Shown: positions 7,205-14,945 of the stretch, piece after piece
Layout of the letters: the number at the start of each line of letters is the position of its first letter
Position numbering within the stretch: position 1 is the stretch's first letter
From: Gammaproteobacteria bacterium
GTDB taxonomy: Bacteria; Pseudomonadota; Gammaproteobacteria; JABCZS01
Assembly (NCBI GenBank): GCA_013289605.1
Contig: JABCZS010000015.1
Span: forward strand, 1 to 45,397
Length of the DNA: 45,397 bases
Reading direction: 5' to 3'
Made by a program: the position numbers and the translations under genes
Notes under the pieces: generated by a model
The model's input: the letters and a program-made list of their open reading frames with translations, nothing else
Databases searched by the model: none
What the model was told of the DNA's origin: nothing

Positions 7205-8055
7205 TGAAATTTCCTGTGTTAATTATTCTACAATTAACTTTATAAGTTTAAAGTCCATTACTAGCAAAAAAATTGATCTAAAAAGATCATTTATAATCTT
7301 TTCTATTTTTGTCACTCAGCAAGTTATTTAACACTACAAACATAACCTTGATGCCTATTGATACCTCCAGAGTGGCAAAACCAAACAAACGTGAAATATA
7401 TGGCGCTTTTCTAATCATTTTTATTCCTAAAGCTCAAACTTAGGTTAAGTCTCAATTCAAAGCATTATTTAACATGTTTTTATCTTACTGTCACTCACAT
7501 AAAAGGCTACCTATAATAATCTTTTAATCTCAACTGACAAACATTAAAACCTAATAATCATCCTCAAAACTCTGCGCTCAAACGCGCCTGTATAAAGCAA
7601 AAAATGCACACACCCTACGCAACAAGGTTGTTTTACAATATTTTTTTAACTGTATGTTTATTTTAAGTTTTTCACTTATTGCCCGTGACGCCACTTTGGT
7701 GCCAAATTGACGCCTTTTTTGATTATTTTGGCACCAAAGAAAAATTACTTGGCACCACTTTGTGGCGCCAGTGGCGCCATATTAAAATTTTTACTTAATT
7801 TTCAAATTATTAGAAGACGCTTTTAAATAAATTAAAATCCACTTTAAAATTCGTTGGCGCCAATTGCATATGAAATTTTTTGGCATTCGTAAAATAAAAA
7901 CAATTCAGATGTGCATCGGTTTCTCGCCCAATTGAAGCACTTTTTGTTTTATTCTATGGGTAAAAGCCTTGGGGATAAACTTGCCGAATATATTTAAAAA
8001 GCTTATCCTGCATGTGAAGAAAGATTGCAAGGCTTCCACAATCGGAGGTAATGCA
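7205..8055. promoter_or_regulatory. 850-bp gap with GGCGCC/GGTGCC palindrome cluster
   Basis: No convincing gene lies here. Between 7695 and 7863 there are at least six related 8-12-bp palindromic words: TTTGGTGCCAAA (7695-7706), TTTGGCACCAAA (7727-7738), TTGGCACCA (7749-7757), TGGCGCCA (7763-7770 and 7772-7779) and TTGGCGCCAA (7854-7863). The first two are reverse complements of each other and form a long inverted repeat. The cluster lies upstream of the integrase and shares the TTTGGCAC core with the sub-terminal repeats at 197-219 and 9054-9076. It may be an array of protein-binding sites (integrase/excisionase, repressor or replication iterons). Confidence 0.5.
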
Positions 8056-9050
8056 ATGGCAATTGTTAAACGTGGCAACATTTTTTGGGCAATTTTTACG
8101 CACCCAATGGACAGCGAATACGCAAATCTACTGGGACTGGTGATAAAAAATTAGCGCAAGAGTTTCACGATAACTTGAAAAATGAAATGTGGCGAATTGT
8201 TCAGATGGGTGAAAAACCTAAGTATCTTTGGCAAGACGCTGCGATACGCTGGATGAAGGAAATGAATCATAAGCGAACCATCAAAGAAGACAAACGTTTT
8301 TTGCGATGGTTTCATGATCATCTTTACAATAAGCGTTTGGTTGATATCGATAAGGTATGCATCAACCGGCTTATTGAAATCCGACAAGGTGAAGGTGCTT
8401 CTAATGCGACTGTGAATCGGTATTTTACTTTGTTGCGAGCGATATTAAATCGTGCAAAGAATGAATGGGAGTGGATCAAAGTTGTTCCTAAAATTAGGCG
8501 ACTTAAAGAACCGCCTGCTCGTGATAGGATTTTATCACCTGATGAAATAGAAAGATTACTTGCACAGCTTCCAGAGCATACTCGCGATATGTGTGTTTTT
8601 GCACTCGCAACAGGGTTAAGATCATCGAATGTCGCGCGCATAAAATGGCCACAAATTAATCTTAAGCAAAAAATTGCTTGGGTTGAGGCTTTAAATGCAA
8701 AAGCAGGAAAACCGATTGGTGTTCCTTTGAATGGTGATGCAATGTACGTGTTGCAAAGACAAGTTGGCAAACATGATACTTTTGTATTTACCTATCAGGG
8801 TAAATCGGTTAAATACCCAAGCAAAGATGCTTGGGATAATGCATTAAAACGCGCAGGTATCGAGGACTTTAGGTGGCACGATCTAAGACACACTTGGGCA
8901 ACGCGTCATGCGGTTGAAGGTACGCCCTTACAAGCACTTAAAAAATTAGGTGGTTGGGCAAGCTGGAAATCGATGGAACGATACGTTCACTTGTGTGTTA
9001 AAGATATAGAAAAATCTACAGAGAATGTCGGAATTGCTAAACAAATTTAA
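8056..9050 (+). pseudogene. Tyrosine integrase, probable N-terminal frameshift
   Basis: The main frame (from a TTG at 8085) encodes a tyrosine recombinase with the complete catalytic set: Arg 179 in ATGLRSSNVARIKW, a Lys in KAGKPIGVP, H265-x-x-R268 in WHDLRHTWATR, Trp 291 in LGGWASWKS and Tyr 300 in ERYVHL (numbered from the TTG). The natural start, however, appears to be ATG 8056, preceded by GGAGG at the right distance. It reads MAIVKRGNIFWA and then leaves the frame. Adding one A near 8089-8093 would restore WANFYAPNG, the expected integrase N-terminus. So the gene either has a one-base deletion, is read by slippage on the T6 run at 8081-8086, or is started weakly at TTG 8085. It sits next to the tRNA-Ser into which the element inserted. 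A sequencing error is also possible. Confidence 0.8.
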
Positions 9051-9053
9051 CTG

Positions 9054-9076
9054 TTTGGCACAAATTTGACACAATC
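9054..9076. repeat. Right sub-terminal repeat, possible integrase arm site
   Basis: TTTGGCACAAATTTGACAC plus AATC matches the 23-mer at 197-219 apart from two bases, which swap the TTTGGCAC and TTTGACAC half-sites. It starts 4 bases after the integrase stop and lies about 80 bases from the attachment core. The arm-site role is inferred. Confidence 0.45.
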
Positions 9077-9153
9077 TGTTGTTTGGGAATTTATTTACTG
9101 ATTAAGTCATTGAAAGAAAAACAGAGTAACTTATTATTTTTATTAAGAAACTT

Positions 9154-9241
9154 CGGAGAGACAGGGATTCGAACCCTGGGAAGGGGAGTACCCTTCAACG
9201 GTTTTCAAGACCGCCGCATTCAACCGCTCTGCCATCTCTCC
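9154..9241 (-). tRNA. tRNA-Ser(UGA)
   Basis: Read on the minus strand, the 88-base gene starts GGAGAGATGGCAGAGCGG and ends TCTCTCC plus a G discriminator. The acceptor stem GGAGAGA/TCTCTCC, the anticodon loop CTTGAAA (anticodon TGA, 9205-9207), a long class II variable arm with stem GAAGGG/CCCTTC, and the T-arm with GGTTCGAATCC are all present. The CCA end is not encoded. The 3' half is the attachment site of the adjacent element, so that half (including the variable arm) is probably element-derived. Confidence 0.95.
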
Positions 9242-9376
9242 GATGGCACACTATACTAAAAACATTGAGGGATGACAAATTTTCGTTTTAAGTAAAGGTG
9301 ATGCATTAAATTGCCTTGGATTTGATTAGACTGGGTGTTAGTTATAGATTGTAAAATTGTGTGGGTTGTAGATCGC

Positions 9377-9501
9377 AAAATCCCCCGTCTAGAGCGTCCG
9401 GCCCCCTTTACAAAGGGGGCAAGTGGTTCGCTCTGGCCTTTCATAGCAAGGCCTTCGCATAGCCCGCTTCATAAAAAAGCATTCGCGTTATGGGGGATTT
9501 T
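9377..9501. repeat. CCCCCTTTACAAAGGGGG-family element, copy a
   Basis: The element begins AAAATCCCCC (9377) and ends GGGGGATTTT (9501), with the signature palindrome CCCCCTTTACAAAGGGGG inside the left arm. The right arm is degenerate. It lies in the gap between tRNA-Ser and the Bax-inhibitor family gene. Related copies are at 33896-34017, 36978-37148 and 45376 onward, so this is a dispersed, non-coding inverted-repeat family. Confidence 0.7.
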
Positions 9502-9611
9502 CAAGGTACGAATGGCAAACCAAACCCTTGCATAGAAGCATACATTTATCCCAAGCCCGGCTCAAAAACATATCTCACCAACTGTAAGTATACCGTTTCC
9601 ACCCCCTAGAA

Positions 9612-9640
9612 TTGCTATGCTGAATAATCACATATATGAT
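9612..9640 (+). promoter_or_regulatory. Probable sigma-70 promoter of the yccA-like gene
   Basis: TTGCTA (9612-9617) and TATGAT (9635-9640) are 17 bases apart and lie 65 bases before the ATG at 9705. AAGGGG around 9690 is the ribosome binding site. Confidence 0.5.
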
Positions 9641-9704
9641 AGAATAAAATGAGTTTACTGAATCTTTACCGGTTGTAACACACTACTTAAAGGGGTCAAT
9701 TTAC

Positions 9705-10376
9705 ATGGCTAATCAATCTTATACCATTACGGCAGCCGATTCTTCCAGTTTGGCGGTCAATCGTGTGCTGCGTAATACCTATTTGCTCCTCTCATTAACT
9801 TTAATATTCAGCGCTCTGGTCGCTGGATTTGCGATGGTGACGAATGCGCCCTACCCGGGCATTATTCTCACCCTCGTCGGCGTGTATGGTTTAATGTTTT
9901 TAACCTACCGTTTACGCAACAGCGCATGGGGCTTACTCAGCACCTTCGCGTTTACTGGCTTTATGGGATATACCTTGGGGCCTATCCTGAATATGGTCAC
10001 CTCAAGTTATGCCAATGGCTCTTCTATTATCATGATGGCCCTAGGCGGTACCGGTGCGATATTTTTAGGTTTATCTGCTTATGCCCTCACTACACGCAAA
10101 GATTTTAGCTTTATGACTGGGTTTTTGGTGGTAGGCACCTTGGTTGCGCTAGTCGTGATGGTGCTAGGATTCTTCTTACATATTCCAGGCTTACAATTGG
10201 CCATTTCTGGCTTGTTTATGTTGTTGTCTTCAGGTTGGATATTATGGCAAACCAGTGCCATCATCCATGGCGGTGAAAGAAATTATGTCTTAGCCACCAT
10301 AGGCTTATATGTTCAAATCTACAATTTATTTGTAAGTTTATTACAAATACTATCCATCTTTAATGGCAGAGAATAA
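9705..10376 (+). CDS. yccA: Bax inhibitor-1/YccA family membrane protein
   Basis: This 223-aa inner-membrane protein has seven hydrophobic segments spread from residue 27 to the C-terminus and the family's closing pattern YVLATIGLYVQIYNLFVSLLQIL. In E. coli YccA interacts with and modulates the FtsH protease, and other family members affect calcium leak. The length matches E. coli YccA closely. The protein starts MANQSYTITAADSS, with a good ribosome binding site and an upstream promoter. It stands alone, followed 128 bases later by the L,D-transpeptidase gene. Family assignment is firm; the exact role here is not shown. Confidence 0.9.
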   Translation: MANQSYTITAADSSSLAVNRVLRNTYLLLSLTLIFSALVAGFAMVTNAPYPGIILTLVGVYGLMFLTYRLRNSAWGLLSTFAFTGFMGYTLGPILNMVTSSYANGSSIIMMALGGTGAIFLGLSAYALTTRKDFSFMTGFLVVGTLVALVVMVLGFFLHIPGLQLAISGLFMLLSSGWILWQTSAIIHGGERNYVLATIGLYVQIYNLFVSLLQILSIFNGRE

Positions 10377-10516
10377 GCCTCAACAAAATAGTAATGTGAC
10401 AAACTAATATTTGCACCTATACTTGTGATATGCCTTACAGTTTAGGCCAGCGACTTACTTGCTGGCCTTTATGTTTATCAACGAGTTACAACATTATTTG
10501 AAGAATGAGGTTCCCT

Positions 10517-11422
10517 ATGCACTCCTTTGCCAAATTGCTTATTATTTTAGCTGCAAGTACTTACTCTAGCGCTTACGCCCTAACCTTTCCCGTAACCCCT
10601 AACAATGATGTAGTAGGGAAAGTCATTACTTTTCCAGCCAAGTATGAAGATACTTTTGCGCATTACGGGCGCGAATATGATATGGGGGCTTATTCTCTTG
10701 AGCGCGCCAATCCCGGTGTTGATCCGTGGATCCCTGGCCGAGGCACGCAAATTACTATTCCCGCGGCGACCATACTGCCTCAGGGCGCTAGAAACGGCAT
10801 TGTGATTAACTTACCCGAACTGCGTTTATTTTATTTTGATAATGCCCATCAAGTCACCGTCTACCCGGTAGGGATAGGCCGTGCCGGCTGGGAAACACCT
10901 TTAATTTCTGGTGCCACAGTCACTGCAAAAGCTAAAGATCCCATTTGGACCGTACCTAAAAGTATTTTGGCAGAACATGAAGCCTTGGGAAAACCGATTT
11001 CTCCAGTAGTCATGCCGGGTAAAGATAATCCACTCGGAAATCATGCCATGCGCTTAAGTTTGCCAGGCTATTTGATCCACGGTACTAACTCTTCTATCGG
11101 TGTAGGACGACGCGTGACTCATGGCTGTATCCGTTTATTTCCTAATGATATTGAGGCATTATTCAGTGTGGTCCCAGTAGGTACTACCGTTCATATTATC
11201 AATGAACCCATTAAAGCCGGTTGGAATGGCAATGAACTCTATTTAGAAGTACACCCCACATTGGAAGAATATGTGATGACGCCAGAACAAAGTAAAGTGT
11301 CATTGGTCAATATTTTAGAACGTGAGATCCAAGGTCGGAGAGCAAATATCGATTGGAATCTGGTGCACAAGATGATGATCCAACAAACCGGCGTGCCGCA
11401 AGTCATTGGTACAGGCATGTAA
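10517..11422 (+). CDS. Periplasmic L,D-transpeptidase (YkuD domain)
   Basis: This secreted enzyme of the ErfK/YbiS group makes meso-DAP cross-links or attaches lipoproteins to peptidoglycan. I place the start at ATG 10517 (301 aa) rather than ATG 10505, because GAGG lies six bases ahead and the protein then begins directly with a signal peptide ending near SSAYA. A LysM-like segment follows (YGREYDMGAYSLERANPG, then WIPGRGTQITIP). The YkuD catalytic domain covers about residues 95-230, with His 188 in LIHGTNSSIG and the catalytic Cys 204 in THGCIRLF. Residues after 240 form a C-terminal extension common in these enzymes. A strong terminator follows at once, so it is monocistronic. Confidence 0.92.
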   Translation: MHSFAKLLIILAASTYSSAYALTFPVTPNNDVVGKVITFPAKYEDTFAHYGREYDMGAYSLERANPGVDPWIPGRGTQITIPAATILPQGARNGIVINLPELRLFYFDNAHQVTVYPVGIGRAGWETPLISGATVTAKAKDPIWTVPKSILAEHEALGKPISPVVMPGKDNPLGNHAMRLSLPGYLIHGTNSSIGVGRRVTHGCIRLFPNDIEALFSVVPVGTTVHIINEPIKAGWNGNELYLEVHPTLEEYVMTPEQSKVSLVNILEREIQGRRANIDWNLVHKMMIQQTGVPQVIGTGM

Positions 11423-11440
11423 GGATATAAACCGCGACGC

Positions 11441-11466
11441 AAGCCTCCTTTTGGGGGCTTTTTTTT
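11441..11466 (+). terminator. Rho-independent terminator of the L,D-transpeptidase gene
   Basis: AAGCCTCC and GGGGGCTT form a stem around a TTTT loop, followed by a run of T. It starts 18 bases after the stop codon. Confidence 0.85.
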
Positions 11467-11584
11467 GCTTGCTGGATAGTCACGCTAGGTTTAATGAAAA
11501 TAAATGAGTAAAAGATTTGATGGATAGAGACAAGAAATTATAAACAGTAGCGAGGAGAAAAAAAGAAGTGATCACACAGAAATC

Positions 11585-11625
11585 AAAAACTAGGATAGAT
11601 TGAGTGACTCAACACTCAATCTATC
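11585..11625 (-). terminator. Rho-independent terminator of the small lipoprotein gene
   Basis: A perfect 13-bp stem (11594-11606 with 11613-11625) closes a 6-base loop. On the minus strand it is followed by CTAGTTTTTG. It lies just past the stop of the minus-strand gene ending at 11639. Confidence 0.75.
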
Positions 11626-11638
11626 TAGTAACTCAAGC

Positions 11639-11824
11639 TTATTTATCGCGATAAATTTCACGTTCCATACGTTCATGGCGTTCGTGTTTATCATCTCTTT
11701 CTTCTTCTTCATCTTCTTCTTGCCAGTAATGATTTTCAGGCTCATCTTCAGAAGTGTTTGCGCAACCGATTAAAGCGATAGCTGGTAATGTTAAAAATGC
11801 TAAGAATTTAACCCAATTTTTCAT
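11639..11824 (-). CDS. Small highly charged lipoprotein
   Basis: This 61-aa protein has a lipoprotein signal peptide: basic MKNWVKF, a hydrophobic stretch, and the lipobox LIGC at about residues 18-21. After cleavage it would leave about 40 residues made almost entirely of Asp, Glu, Arg, Lys and His (EEDEEEERDDKHERHERMER). The start ATG is preceded by GAGGG with good spacing, and a terminator follows the stop, so it is expressed as a single gene. I do not recognise a family. The alternating acid/base tail might bind metal or peptidoglycan, but this is a guess. Confidence 0.7.
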   Translation of the reverse strand: MKNWVKFLAFLTLPAIALIGCANTSEDEPENHYWQEEDEEEERDDKHERHERMEREIYRDK

Positions 11825-12427
11825 GATAATTCCCTCTTGAAATTTAGTTAGAATAACTCATAACATTAATACAGCATAAAGAAATGCCTGAGTGACTTAT
11901 AAAGCTGCCCATGCAAGCTTACGTTAGTAAATAACATAAAACTCTACATTATTCTCATAACGTAAAAGCAAGTAGCAATCTTAAATTATATTTATTGTAG
12001 CAGTTTTATTTCATTTTGTGGATTCTATTACAAAAAAGTATATAAACCATCCCCTTACTAGGTCATAGGTATGTGCCTAAATGCCTATTTTTAGACCTTT
12101 GACATACCTGCATTCCTGATCAGCAGAAAGTCAACATCATAAAGTAAGACATTTGCCTACCCACTTTACAGACATACGCCATTGATACAACTGACTTCTA
12201 TGAGCCACAATAGCATTATAAGATTTCCTCATTTAATAAACAAAATCGTTGAATGAGGCCATCATGAGTGTCGGCCAAATTTTTATACCATTTTTCGATA
12301 AATTTGGACTATGTAGAAAAATATGCTATTAAAGTCTTTTAATACTTCCTTAAAGGTATCTCCTTTAGGGTATTATTATAAAGTATACTAAATCACTCAG
12401 GGAAGAGTTTATTTTTGGAGTTTAGTA
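11825..12427. other. 600-bp gap, regulatory sequence only
   Basis: No gene is visible. The right end holds the promoter region of the RMF-like gene, including a small hairpin CCTTAAAGG...CCTTTAGG around 12350-12370. Around 12058-12113 there are inverted words (AGGTC, GGTATGT and ACATACC) that could bind a regulator. I see no RNA gene. Confidence 0.35.
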
Positions 12428-12658
12428 ATGAAACACGTTACAGAAAATTTATTATTGGAAGTATGCTGGTTAGCAGGCGTTAAGTCTTATTATAATGGAT
12501 TAGAAGAAGCAGAAAACCCCTATCCTGCCCACACCCGTGAAGCAGACTTTTGGATTGATGGTTGGTGGGAAGCCTGTTTAGATGAAGGCAAGCTCAGTGA
12601 AAGCTTATTACATGAAACCATTAACAGCATTAACGCACAAAACCCTCAACTGTGTTAA
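12428..12658 (+). CDS. Ribosome modulation factor-like small protein
   Basis: This 76-aa protein contains a segment with NPYPAHTREADFWIDGWWEA preceded by an aromatic, glycine-containing helix (YYNGLEEAE). The spacing of G, N-P-Y, W and G-W-x-x-A matches the ribosome modulation factor (RMF) superfamily, whose members dimerise ribosomes in stationary phase. It lacks the very basic N-terminus of E. coli RMF (instead MKHVTENLLLEVCW), so it belongs to a divergent RMF-like group and its ribosome role is uncertain. It ends 42 bases before the convergent 729-aa gene. Confidence 0.5.
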   Translation: MKHVTENLLLEVCWLAGVKSYYNGLEEAENPYPAHTREADFWIDGWWEACLDEGKLSESLLHETINSINAQNPQLC

Positions 12659-12700
12659 TCCGTCAGGACTTCAGCCTTAAGCGTTTTGATGAAGCCCGCT

Positions 12701-14890
12701 TTAGATATGTTGATTATTTTCACGCACTAAATAAAACGCAACACTGTTTAAATCCTTAGACGATTCTTTATGTCCTGAATCCAGCTGCGCAGAAGTCACC
12801 CACCCTCCGGATTGATCTAGCAACCATTGTTCATGATCGCCTAGCGCATCACCCTCGAGTGTTGCCGATAAGTGTTGCCACTCCTCCAAAGTAGGTAAAC
12901 GATAGGTGTATCCTGTTTTTTCACTCAGCCAAGCACTGTATGCTGCAATCTGCGAGGGCGCCAAGCTCACTATAGGTTCTACAGGCACATCCAAAGGCTC
13001 ACACAAGCCGCTGACCATGCAATAATTATTATAGTCATGTACGGTCTGCTCAATATCGTTTAATGCTAAATCAAGGCTGCCATTGCTCGCCTGATTCGTT
13101 TTGGGGCACGTTCCCGCTATAGAGCAATACTGATTGTAATCCGCAATAGAAATAGCCTCTTGCGTAATCACAAACGCTTGATTCCAGGGCGTACGCACCG
13201 CGGTTAAGCGTGGTCCAAAGTGTAAATCCGAGACGGTATCCATGCAAGAAACCGCCGATTTATTTTGTTGTATCAATGCGTCTAAACACGGATCGATAGC
13301 CGCCGTGCGCGTTAGCGCATTATCGCTAGCCAATGTAGTCTGCTCAGGTAAAGGCGGCAGACTCTCCATCACCGAAGTCGTCAAGGCTAAAATTTCATCG
13401 GAAAGTTCATCTTCAGGCACTAAGAGGGGACCCACACTTACTTCGGCCAAGGTCGGCCCAGGTAACATCGCTAACGCGTGAGTATGGGTAGGCAATGACA
13501 CCTGTGGCACCAGACGGATTGCAGCGCGCACTAATACCCCTGCGGCTTCGGGATCTTGACGCATCATTCTTTCCGCCGCAATAATATAGCTGCTTGCGAG
13601 TTGCTGCGGCCCGACTATCGCAACAAAAATATCATCTTCGGGTAACAATTGTTGCAAAGCGTGCCAGCTCGCGCGTGCGCCAGCAATATTCACTTGCTCT
13701 GTTTGAGTAAAGAAAGCCGCTTTTAAAAAGTTAACATGACTGTCTTTGATGTCTTGTTGGATCACTATGGTTTGGGCCTGGGTTTCATCTGCAGCTAAAA
13801 TATAAGGCGCATAACGCATGCCCTGCCAGGCGATCGCCGATAAAGCAAATATACCTACAATAAGCATTAAACTCGCATCTAACACCGGACGTTTTTTTGC
13901 TACATCTAGAATCATCGAAGCTTGCGCAAGGGTAATGGCTTTATCCATTTGTCGAAGTAAACAATACTCCATTTGTCGCTTAATTCCACGGTTTAATCCC
14001 TCACAATTTTTAATGACTTCGCCCATGTGTTGATGATTGGCATCGGGCACACATGCGGTAAAAATCTCATAAGCAATCGCAAGAAAATGATAACCTAAGA
14101 ATGACTCATCATCTTTAATCGATAAAATATTAGGGGCCTGGTACAAGCGCGCACGCATACCGCGTGGCAAGGTATAGCCTGCGGGGAGAGCAAAGGGCAA
14201 TAATTGCACAGTTAAACTTTCAGGATCGATAAATAACTGTCCAGGATGTATGCTGGCAATCAGTTGTGGCTCTTCGCGTAATGCCACCAAGATGTCATAA
14301 ATCTGTTTTAACACGTGCTGCGCCAATGCCTTAGGTAAACCCATGGGATAGTGGGTAAGCAACCATGCCGGCAGAGGCTGACCCGTGTAGGGAGATAAGA
14401 GTAAATATAAATAATCGCCTTCTTTAATCACGGAACGTACCGTAATTATAAAAGGCAAATCGAGTTGATTAATCAATGGGATCTCGCGGATGATCTCGCG
14501 AATAATGGCTTCATCTATCGTCAAGCACAATAAGCGCTCTGCAGGGTCGCCACTGGCTTGGAATATTATGCCTTGATCGACAAACCCGCAAATATCCTCG
14601 ATCAGGAAACGTCTTTGGACTTTCGTACCGATTTGCGACATTGCCAAAGCAAGATCATCTGCGCTCGCACCCAACTGTATATCTTGTGAGGGTTTGCGCC
14701 GCGCAAAAAGTTGCTGACATTTCACAAAATCAGCCCAAGAAATACTCCCCTCCCAATAGCAATCCGATAACACAGATAATACCGCTTGGGTCCAGGTGGG
14801 GCTTAAGCGCCAATTATTAGTATAATAGTGTACCCATCTCCATAATTTGGGCAAATCGATAGCGGTTTTACGCGATTTTTTACCTACCAT
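12701..14890 (-). CDS. Pseudokinase-TM-FGE-like fusion protein
   Basis: This 729-aa protein has three parts. Residues about 140-330 follow the order of a Ser/Thr kinase C-lobe (LKQIYDILVAL, then SIHPGQLFIDPESLTVQLLPFALP in place of H-R-D-L-K-P-x-N and D-F-G), but without the catalytic Asp residues, so it looks like a pseudokinase. One TM helix lies at about 338-357 (LMLIVGIFALSAIAW) after a basic KKR. The C-terminal region (about 560-729) has the pattern of a formylglycine-generating-enzyme/SUMF1-like domain: PWNQAFVITQEAISIADYNQYC, then AAYSAWLSEKTGYTYRLPTL and EEWQHLSA. Topology predicts a periplasmic C-terminus. The substrate is unknown; many such domains bind ligands without enzymatic activity. 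It runs divergently from gshA. Confidence 0.6.
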   Translation of the reverse strand: MVGKKSRKTAIDLPKLWRWVHYYTNNWRLSPTWTQAVLSVLSDCYWEGSISWADFVKCQQLFARRKPSQDIQLGASADDLALAMSQIGTKVQRRFLIEDICGFVDQGIIFQASGDPAERLLCLTIDEAIIREIIREIPLINQLDLPFIITVRSVIKEGDYLYLLLSPYTGQPLPAWLLTHYPMGLPKALAQHVLKQIYDILVALREEPQLIASIHPGQLFIDPESLTVQLLPFALPAGYTLPRGMRARLYQAPNILSIKDDESFLGYHFLAIAYEIFTACVPDANHQHMGEVIKNCEGLNRGIKRQMEYCLLRQMDKAITLAQASMILDVAKKRPVLDASLMLIVGIFALSAIAWQGMRYAPYILAADETQAQTIVIQQDIKDSHVNFLKAAFFTQTEQVNIAGARASWHALQQLLPEDDIFVAIVGPQQLASSYIIAAERMMRQDPEAAGVLVRAAIRLVPQVSLPTHTHALAMLPGPTLAEVSVGPLLVPEDELSDEILALTTSVMESLPPLPEQTTLASDNALTRTAAIDPCLDALIQQNKSAVSCMDTVSDLHFGPRLTAVRTPWNQAFVITQEAISIADYNQYCSIAGTCPKTNQASNGSLDLALNDIEQTVHDYNNYCMVSGLCEPLDVPVEPIVSLAPSQIAAYSAWLSEKTGYTYRLPTLEEWQHLSATLEGDALGDHEQWLLDQSGGWVTSAQLDSGHKESSKDLNSVAFYLVRENNQHI

Positions 14891-14945
14891 GGTGACTTAA
14901 GACTCCCTGTCCATAATCCGTTATTAACTAGGTGATATTATTAAT

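Larger units (their letters stand above)
37..9211. mobile_element. Integrative element (genomic island) in tRNA-Ser(UGA)
   Basis: A block of about 9.1 kb is bounded by two direct copies of the 3' half of a tRNA-Ser gene (37-94 and 9154-9211), with a tyrosine integrase beside the intact tRNA. This is the standard layout of a site-specific element integrated into a tRNA 3' end. The block is visibly more AT-rich than the core to its right and carries accessory genes only: toxin-antitoxin parts, an amidohydrolase, membrane and unknown proteins. No replication, conjugation, capsid or transposase gene was seen, so it looks like a cargo island rather than a complete phage or ICE. The integrase is probably frameshifted, so mobility on its own is doubtful. 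The window starts only 36 bases left of the left copy, so a tandem element further left cannot be excluded. Confidence 0.8.

Noticed and set aside
8081-8087. Programmed -1 frameshift in the integrase
   Set aside because: There is no classical X-XXY-YYZ heptamer in frame, and a single missing A explains the sequence better. Kept only as an alternative.
7969-8154. Separate 61-codon gene upstream of the integrase
   Set aside because: From codon 30 it reads as the integrase N-terminus, and its later codons are out-of-frame integrase sequence. It is part of the frameshifted gene.
37-9211. Complete prophage or conjugative element
   Set aside because: No structural, lysis, replication, relaxase or mating-pair genes were seen in the 9.1 kb.
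12701-14890. Active Ser/Thr protein kinase
   Set aside because: The catalytic HRD and DFG aspartates are missing, so only a pseudokinase is supported.
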